The translations under genes were made by a program, and so were the position numbers. From assembly GCA_963693315.1 (NCBI GenBank), contig OY856188.1:268889114-268953113 (forward strand): DNA of 64,000 nt, given 5' to 3'. The notes below the pieces were generated by a model. That model was not told the origin of the DNA and ran no database searches. It saw only the letters and a program-made list of their open reading frames with translations. This DNA comes from Diogma glabrata (lineage: Eukaryota > Arthropoda > Insecta > Diptera > Cylindrotomidae). Below are positions 57,475 through 64,000 of the stretch, piece by piece (position 1 is the first letter of the stretch; the number at the start of each line of letters is the position of its first letter).

Positions 57475-58806
57475 GCAATAGCAAATACTCCTTCTACTTC
57501 CATTCCACAATCGTCATCATCACCTCAACAAGATCCGTTCCATGATTCCTCTCTTTCTTCATCCAATAATTCATCAAATACTCATAATAGTGATAATTTG
57601 GCTACACCCGCATTTATAAATTCATCCACATTATCAACTGGAACTCGAAAAAAACAATTACCGATTTTGTCCCCTACACTGACTTCATCTACGCTTAATG
57701 ATACAAAATTAAACACACTAAATGATCAATTTCAAAATTCTAATATTAAAATACTCTCCGACGAAGAAAGTATAACCGCAGCTATTAAAGAATTTCATGA
57801 TACACCTATAGGAGCTCATCAAGGAGTGTACAGAACTTTCAAAAGAATGCGTGAATATTTCTATTTTCCACGTATGTTTGCACGTATCGAGAATTATATT
57901 AAAAACTGTCTGTCTTGCCAAAAGTATAAATCCTGCGAAAATAAAAACGTGCCTTTGAAAATCACGTCTACAGCAACTAAACCTTTTGAGAAAATTTTCC
58001 TAGACGTTGTTGGTCCTCTTGCTTCAACTCATCAGAATAATAAATACATACTGACCATGATGTGTGATTTAACTAAATATTCCATAGCTGTTCCAATCCC
58101 TAATCAAGAAACTGAAACAATGTCAAAGGCTCTTGTAAATAATTTTATTTGCATATACGGCGCACCAACCACGATACTTACAGACCAGGGCTCTAATTTT
58201 ATGAGCAAAATATTCCAGCAAATATGTAAACTGTTACAAATTAAGAAATTTAATACCAGCTCATATCACCCTCAAACAAATGGCTCACTTGAACGCAGCC
58301 ATAAGACTCTTGTTGAGTACTTACGTCATTATGTTACTAGCGATCCACTTGAATGGGATATTTGGGTGCCGTTCGCCATTTTTTCCTATAACACGACCCC
58401 TCATTCCTCAACAGGCTTTATGCCATACCAACTTGTATTTGGACAAATGCCCAGCATTCCCAGTTCATTTACTAAGAATGTTGATATTAATTATAACTAC
58501 GATGACTATCTACATGATTTGAAGTTTCGTATGCAATCATCATTTTCTGTCGCGCGAAATAATCTTATAAGTTCCAAACATGTTTCCAAAAAATACTATG
58601 ACCGAAAAACTAAATCTAAAATTTTCAATGTCGACGATCTTGTTTTTGTCAAAAACGAAGCACGCTCTTCAAAACTAGATGCTCTTTGGCTTGGTCCATT
58701 CAAAGTTTTAAAAATTATTTCTCCTGAAAATACGTGTGTCCTAGTTGGTAGAAGTTCGAAGATTTTGCACAATAATCGTTTAAAACTCTGTAGATCTAAT
58801 ATTTAA
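57445..58806 (+). CDS. pol: Pol, second part: integrase (separated by duplication)
   Basis: 453 codons counted from an ATG that lies inside the second duplication copy and is probably not a natural start. After a Ser/Asn-rich linker comes the HHCC zinc finger: H118, H125, C155, C158 (FHDTPIGAHQG...CLSCQKYK). The catalytic core has D187 (FLDVVGPL), D247 (LTDQGSNF) and E283 (HPQTNGSLERSH), spacing D-35-E exactly as in retroviral-type integrases. A C-terminal LDALWLGPFKVLKI is the GPY/F module; there is no chromodomain. Integrase inserts the cDNA into the genome. All key residues are kept, but in this copy the domain is disconnected from RT-RNase H and would not be made as part of Gag-Pol. Confidence 0.92.
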   Translation: MNVVTRSKATAIANTPSTSIPQSSSSPQQDPFHDSSLSSSNNSSNTHNSDNLATPAFINSSTLSTGTRKKQLPILSPTLTSSTLNDTKLNTLNDQFQNSNIKILSDEESITAAIKEFHDTPIGAHQGVYRTFKRMREYFYFPRMFARIENYIKNCLSCQKYKSCENKNVPLKITSTATKPFEKIFLDVVGPLASTHQNNKYILTMMCDLTKYSIAVPIPNQETETMSKALVNNFICIYGAPTTILTDQGSNFMSKIFQQICKLLQIKKFNTSSYHPQTNGSLERSHKTLVEYLRHYVTSDPLEWDIWVPFAIFSYNTTPHSSTGFMPYQLVFGQMPSIPSSFTKNVDINYNYDDYLHDLKFRMQSSFSVARNNLISSKHVSKKYYDRKTKSKIFNVDDLVFVKNEARSSKLDALWLGPFKVLKIISPENTCVLVGRSSKILHNNRLKLCRSNI

Positions 58807-59336
58807 TTTTATCAAAACATCTATTTTTACATCCAAATTTGTTTGCGATTATCATTTTTCTTGTTTTTATATTATTGTAATAAATGAATTTTATTAAATT
58901 AAAAAAAATAAATAAATATGTATTATAAAAAAATGGAATATGTATATATACAATTAAACATTCTTACATTAATTTTTTAGTTAAGCAATTAGTTTTAAGT
59001 ATTTCATAAATGAAATAATTTCATAAATGAAATATATATGTATTTACTTGAATCAAATTTCGTAATAACTGAAACCATTAGCCATTTAAATATTTTCTTA
59101 TATTTTTTTAAATTAAAGTTTAAATAATTTATCTATGGTTTCTTATCAGTTAATTAATTACTAATTTCCTTTGACTTTAGATTTTTTTTTTTGATTTTAG
59201 AATTTAATTTAAAACTTAACAGAATTTAATAATTTAAGTTTTTTGAACTATTGTATAAAATTAAATATTTAATCTTTTACCGTATGCAATTAGGTATTTC
59301 AAAAAGCTGAACCAGGGGTTAGCTTTTTTCTTAATT
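58807..59336 (+). other. Element 3' untranslated region, no env
   Basis: About 530 bases of very AT-rich sequence with no open frame between integrase and the polypurine tract, so this element has no envelope-like gene. ATTTCATAAATGAAAT-type direct repeats at about 59000-59030. Confidence 0.8.
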
Positions 59337-59346
59337 GGGGGAGGTG
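59337..59346 (+). promoter_or_regulatory. Polypurine tract
   Basis: TTGGGGGAGGTG directly before the LTR start TGTAGTG; the usual site for plus-strand DNA priming. Confidence 0.75.
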
Positions 59347-59751
59347 TGTAGTGTCGACACTACTATGTGAGTATTATTGCATACACCCTTTATATCTACC
59401 AATACCTAATTGGATTCGGTAAATAATAACCGATGCCCACTGAACTCGATCATTTCATTATACCATTATTTAATTATATCATTTCATTATACCATTATTT
59501 CATTATACCAAACATTACATTTTAAATTCTTCTTTCTTTTTTTCAATTCACTTTTGATCGAGCTCTGGAGGTAAGCAATTGTTCTTATTTAATATAAACA
59601 ATTCCTTTGTTTCAATTTATTGTTTAATAATTCTTTTATAATAAAAATATAATTATTCTTAATTTTTTTGAAATAAAGTCGTGTTTAAATAAAGTGTGTG
59701 CAGTTCTTAATATAAATATAAATTGTATTTGCTTTCTTGCAATTTCTTACA
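59347..59751 (+). repeat. 3' LTR, complete, ~405 bp
   Basis: Begins TGTAGTG and ends TTACA, so TGTA/TACA termini. Bases 59348-59363 form a perfect 16-bp palindrome (GTAGTGTCGACACTAC). An internal duplicated segment (CATTTCATTATACCATTATTT) is at 59452-59507. It includes a GGAG|GTAAGC donor-like site and AATAAA signals before the end. The start may be two bases earlier (TGTGTAGTG). Confidence 0.9.
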
Positions 59752-60429
59752 CTATCTATTTCTTTGCTTAGAATACATAAAATCCTTAAATATGTCTTTA
59801 GGACTAAATTATTGCGAACTGCATCACAGGTATAAATTAAACTTACAACAAAGTTATTCAGAACAAAATTTATAAACTACGGACGATAGTAACATGTATA
59901 ATAATTTTTTTTTGTTATTTATTTATCTTACACCTAAGAGATATTCCACCCAGTTTGTTTAAATTGGGGTTTTATAATCAATTCACTGATCTTAGTTCCC
60001 CATAATAATTACTTCATGAATAATTGCAAACTTTTCTGTTCTATTAGCAATTACACACATTTTTAATGTAACGATTCCATAAATTTTTTGTTTCTGTTTG
60101 ATCGCTCGACCGCCATATATATATTTAGTATCGCAATCAACCAAAAGAATATATGATCAAACAAAAACCTTCAAATCTTTTAACAACAAATTAGGACAAA
60201 GAAAAATTGTTCATACCAAACCATGATTCTGTTTCTTTTGTATAATTTTCGCCAACTTCACCGTTCACTAATAACATTAATATTTTAATTAGAATAAATT
60301 GTACTAATTAAGGTAAAAAACAGCAAGTAAATTAAATTAAAACAAAGACATTATTCTTAAAAAAAACATTTTTTTTATCTTCACGAGGTTTAAAATTCAA
60401 AAACTTGACAGACCAAAACTTCTTGTTGT
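59752..60429. other. No gene seen
   Basis: AT-rich right flank of the retrotransposon; begins CTATCTATTT. No motif. Confidence 0.5.
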
Positions 60430-61020
60430 GGTCGTCCAAAATCCAAGTCAAAATTCATCGATGAATGACAAGAGAATAAGAGGGAACCTATATCTTCAAC
60501 CACGTATTTATAGTTAAAGTCACGCCGTCGTTACACAAGATCAAATCGATAAATACGATAAGTTAGTTTGTTTCTAGGGTAATTTTCTTCGTTAGATTTT
60601 TGCTCCCACTAAGAAATTCTTACAACCAACGGGTATTAAAATAGGAAACTACATAAAAAAAAATTATTGAATAATAATGATTGTAAGATTTATAAATGAA
60701 CATAGCGCGATTACACATCAATGATATTGTACAACCGTTTTATGATAATTTTATAGCGAATAATTATTACAAATTGAATGTAGGAAATTACATTGGGAAA
60801 TAGCACACAACTGTTTTAGGATAATTTTTAAACGGAAACCATTGTAGATGATGATTACGGACTGAATACAAGAAACGACGTTTAAAGGAAAAACGAAAAC
60901 AACCAGGAAAACTTCTGTCGATGCAAATTTAATGCGTGTGAGAAAGTAGTGCGTCTCTAAATCAGGGAATTACACAACTGCTTCATTGATCACCAGACTA
61001 CTTCGTTACAATTCGTAAAA
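60430..61020 (+). repeat. Unclassified dispersed repeat, copy 2
   Basis: Homologous to 36160-36670 in the same orientation, with some extra sequence (about 60770-60820 looks like an internal partial duplication of GATATTGTACAACCGTTTTATGATAATTTTA). Non-coding. Confidence 0.75.
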
Positions 61021-61089
61021 TGTAGTCAGAGATTTTCAACTTTTTAGGGCTTCAAAAATACGAATTCAGTTTGCGGAGTTAAATACATT

Positions 61090-61915
61090 TTTTACATCTA
61101 ATGTAACCATAGCAGAGTACCGTTTCTTCCAGCTGTCCAGTTTTCACCCGCCAAAGCATTACGATCTATATCGCACACTATTGATACAGCATCTAGAGTT
61201 GATTTTGCTTTTCTGAAACCAAATTGACGATAAAATAGCCCAGATATTCCTTCAGTGTATCTCTCAATCCGAGAACATACAGTGCTTTTTAGTACTTTAC
61301 CAGTAGTATTGAACATGCACAGCGGTTGGTACAACAAAGGTTCTTCAGAAGGATTATCTCCTTTTGGTATAAGTACTAGTGGTTGACGTTTCCATTTTTT
61401 GGGGGAAAAATTCCTTGATTCAGATGCTTAGAGCATACTTGCGCGAGAAGTCCAGGTTTTTTATTAATTTTGATGACAATATTTGAAAAACCATTTAACT
61501 CAGGAGCACTGCTTGTTTTTGTCCTCAACGCTGCTTCCAGAACCTCTTAAGGTGTGACCGGTTGGATACGTCCTACATCTTTCTGGAATTCTCACGTTCG
61601 GAATAAACTATGTTAAGAGAAGAGGCCAAATACAATCTTTGCCATTATAATAGGACACATAGGTGCACTAACAGTAACTCTTTTTGTGTTTTTTAGGAAT
61701 ATCTTGTAGGCACTACCCAACGGATTGTTTTGCACTTCCTTTCTTTGGTTTTGAAAAATTGGCTTTTACTCTTTTTGATTTCATTTCGCAGCTGTTTTCG
61801 TTTTTCTAAAAATTTATTTTGCATCTGTTTTTTTGCAACTAGTTTGTTAGTGTACGACTCCATGCTCGAAAATCTAGAACTAGCAGAGAATGAAGCAGAA
61901 GCTTGCCCCAAGCAT
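61090..61915 (-). pseudogene. R1-clade LINE ORF2: linker and start of RT
   Basis: Minus direction: 61880-61700 is the linker (YTNKLVAKKQMQNKFLEKRKQLRNEIKKSKSQFF). About 61420-61330 reads PLVLIPKGDNPSEEP. 61335-61100 reads YQPLCMFNTTGKVLKSTVCSRIE, GLFYRQFGFRKAKSTLDAVSIV, ALAGENW. These match YRPLCMLDTAGKVLE..I..RLE...GLS.RQYGFRKGRSTIDAI of R1-group RTs. The palm with the FADD motif is missing: the copy stops at about 61095. Stops and frameshifts occur throughout. Confidence 0.8.
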
Positions 61916-62400
61916 GTTATAAACCAGCATTAGCACGTCTCTGTTTCTTTGAAATTTTCTGCGCATTCTTAGACAGTCCTTCCTCAAGTTGGAGATGTAT
62001 TCGTTCCACCAGAATATTAGGGGTCTTCCATTACTTATGCATTTTTCGTGGCATTGATGCATTACAGGCACTAGTGAGCTGGTTTATAACATGCTTGGTG
62101 GTTTCGAGCATGTTGTCCAACACTTCCAAATCTAGCTTTTAAACCTTCTATCCGTTTTTTTGCGCCTTTCTATATTGCAAACTAAGTCTGAATCGTGATG
62201 GCGCTGGGGTATTAAATAATATTGCTCTATGATCACTGTATGTACACATATTAGAGACATTTCACTGCAAACCGCGTGCAAGGGTTCCACTACCGAAAGT
62301 GACATCAACTATTGCTCCTCTTTCTGCCTTAATATAGGCGTTCTCTGTTCTTTAGTTAAATATTACCATGTCAAGCTCACCCATTGCCTCCAGTAGAGCT
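61916..62400 (-). pseudogene. R1-clade LINE endonuclease C-terminal relic
   Basis: HTALLEAMGELDMVIFN, RGAIVDVTFGSGTLARGLQ and YSDHRAILF (minus strand, about 62400-62230) follow the pattern of the APE endonuclease end in R1-group LINEs (LLEAL..LDVVL.N, RGSIIDLTFVS, YTHSDHQAI). Then MPRKMHK..., WWNEYISNLRKDCLRMRRKFQR (62030-61960) is the post-endonuclease WW...EI..LR..C...RR segment. The N-terminal catalytic half is absent: the zinc-knuckle text of ORF1 runs straight into this segment. Confidence 0.75.
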
Positions 62401-63185
62401 GTATGGCCGTTCTTATTATGACCCTTAACTCCATATTTAAAGCAAAATTCAGTACCATCTATTTCTTTTTTACATTGTCTTGCATTTTGACCGAAACCAA
62501 GGCATGTGTAGCATTGGTTTGGGTGGCATGTTCTTGTACTCGGCATCTAATCCATCCAATTTCGATTACTCCGACAGTAGTAATTGCATTTGCTGCTCTA
62601 GTTGGGAGTCGAATAACCGTTGTTTGAGTTCTATCTTTGAATAGCAGTTTTTGAGACAGTTCTTACAGCAGGGAATTGATTTTCAATTACAACACAGATT
62701 TCCTCTAGTGTGGTTACTTCATCAATATCTCGGCACTCTATTGTAGTTTTCTAGCTACGGGTTCTAACATTTGCTGCACCTTGCAGCTCTTTTTTCTTTT
62801 TTTTTCGTAGCTGATGATAAAGCGTTTCCTTGCCACGTTGAAGTTCCAGTAACAACTCACCTCTTAGCGATTTTTCTAATTTTGTTAGCATTACCCTCAA
62901 GCTCCTTAAGTTCAGGATTTACTTTCATTGGTTTAAGAATGTCAGCATAGGTTTGTTCTCCAGTTTTCGCAATGATAATAACATCAGGACACGTTCAAGT
63001 TCACCACCACTAAAACACCACCACTGCAGTGGCTGGATAACGATGGTCTGATAGCTTACAGCCACCGGTACTGGGGGTCCGATTTCCTGCACCGAATCAT
63101 TACATACCAGATAATAGTTTGATCCTAAATCACTCTCCGTGTTGTTTTATTTTTGGAGTTCTTCTGTTCTTACCATTTTAGACCT
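62401..63185 (-). pseudogene. R1-clade LINE ORF1 (gag-like) relic
   Basis: From about 63178 (MVRTEELQK) downwards, broken frames carry KSLRGELLLELQRGKETLYH (about 62870), VIRLPTRAANAI and VIEIGWIRCRVQE (62620-62540), then two knuckles: CYTCLGFGQNARQC and CFKYGVKGHNKN (second knuckle has lost Cys). This matches R1-group ORF1 (RSGELLLEL, V..LP..AAN.....GKI..GWV.CR.RE, RCYRC...GH.A..C). An internal deletion fuses its end to the endonuclease. Confidence 0.75.
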
Positions 63186-64000
63186 ACTGCCAGGTGAAGG
63201 TTAACAACCGTTTTCGAAGACTAACGCTGACCAGAGAGCCGCCCAATGTGGGACAGATACTTCTGGGCTTAATTAGTGCACTAGTTTCGGTCAACTCCGA
63301 GTATTTGATTTCCCCTATAGCATTCATATCTGACAAGCATTCCCCTATCTATCAACTGGGAAGACACCCCATTGGAGTCTAGCAGCTCCATAGAGGTCAA
63401 TTGCCGGTGTGTAATCTGTTGTATGTGGACATTATTTCATTTGGATGGATCATAGTTGCTTTATTCACTAGTTTGGAATAGTTTGTTCCTCACAAAATCA
63501 CGTTTGTATCGAGTGGTGCTAGTTGGTTGTATAATCAACAAATTTTTCATTTTTGATTAAAGTACATAATTAACATTTTGTTGTACATTTATTATTATTT
63601 TGCAAAACATATAATTTTTAAACAAAATGCAATAACTTAGTTTTGTAAAAAAGGTGAAAATTTAAATTAAACTATTGCATAATATATTAGTTTATAACAA
63701 GCTAAATTTTAGATTTTCATTTTTTTCGTATTATTATGTAATTTATATGTAAATTATAATACTAAATTACATGTTCAACTATTCAAATAGTAAAAACATT
63801 TCTAAAATAAATTATTTAGGGAATTCTGGTTCAAGATTATATTAAGCTTTATAGTTTATAGTATCAAACAACTGCTTTTCCTTCACCTTCAAAGATGATT
63901 TTATTTCAGAGACGTATAAAATAAATGGACTAAACACTAGGAACTTGGCATAAAAAGAATTGAAACAAAAAATTTCAGCAACCATTTTGAACATTAAAAT
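63186..64000. other. LINE leader remnant then AT-rich spacer
   Basis: 63186-63450 has the more balanced composition of the LINE next to it and is probably its 5' leader. From about 63520 to the window end the sequence is AT-rich with no motif. Confidence 0.4.

Larger units (their letters stand above)
52147..59751 (+). mobile_element. Nearly intact Ty3/gypsy LTR retrotransposon
   Basis: About 7.6 kb: truncated 5' LTR, primer-binding site, ~1.1-kb leader, gag, pol (protease-RT-RNase H-integrase), polypurine tract, complete 3' LTR. Pol order with integrase last is Ty3/gypsy. There is no env after integrase and no chromodomain. LTR copies differ over their ~280 shared bases by one 8-bp indel and a single-base indel, so the insertion looks recent. 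Defects are the 5' LTR truncation and a 53-bp duplication in pol. No target duplication can be read because the left end is lost. Family name not assigned. Confidence 0.93.

Noticed and set aside
58807..59336. Envelope gene downstream of integrase
   Set aside because: No frame of useful length between integrase and the polypurine tract.

Overview
This window is an AT-rich (long A/T runs throughout) non-coding region of a eukaryotic nuclear genome, almost certainly an insect and perhaps a dipteran. The evidence is the set of mobile elements: Ty3/gypsy, BEL/Pao, Jockey-, LOA- and R1-type LINEs, hAT transposons and tRNA-derived SINE-like heads. Species cannot be named from the sequence. I recognise no host protein gene, rRNA, intact tRNA gene or CRISPR array. 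Almost everything that resembles coding sequence is transposon protein, mostly decayed, and many apparent reading frames are shadows of repeats.

Layout. 1-1905: decayed gypsy (gag end, protease, RT, RNase H, integrase). 3.5-6.5 kb: two small arrays of a ~289-bp satellite-like unit plus a linked dispersed sequence. 7.8 kb: LINE scrap. 9733-15822: a palindromic hAT-like foldback element with an 8-bp target duplication, itself split by a ~4.9-kb Jockey-type LINE (minus strand) flanked by a 24-bp duplication. 16.6-18.3 kb: second decayed gypsy (minus). 19.2-20.4 kb: LOA-like LINE relic. 21.8-23.9 kb: BEL/Pao relic. 24-34 kb: hairpins, tandem repeats, a LINE relic, a 485-bp foldback element and SINE-like heads. 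35-41 kb: dispersed repeats, minisatellites, a LINE 3' end and a hairpin. 41403-42540: internally deleted hAT element with perfect 8-bp duplication and the tail of its transposase. 44.6-45.05 kb: third gypsy RT relic. 46.96-47.66 kb: R1-type LINE relic. 50.07-52.15 kb: long array of the same 289-bp unit, now in opposite orientation.

52147-59751 is the centrepiece: a young, nearly intact Ty3/gypsy retrotransposon. It has near-identical LTRs, a primer-binding site, gag with two zinc knuckles, and pol with protease, RT, RNase H and integrase whose catalytic motifs are all present; it has no env. Gag and pol overlap in a -1 relation, and the overlap carries a candidate slippery heptamer followed by a strong nested stem. 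A 53-bp tandem duplication between RNase H and integrase shifts frame and cuts pol in two. The 5' LTR lacks its first ~125 bp, exactly where it meets the satellite array. Downstream, 60.4-61.0 kb repeats an unclassified sequence also seen at 36.2 kb, and 61.1-63.2 kb is an internally deleted R1-clade LINE (minus).

No interacting host gene system is visible. The biology here is the layered history of element insertion, nesting, recombination and decay.
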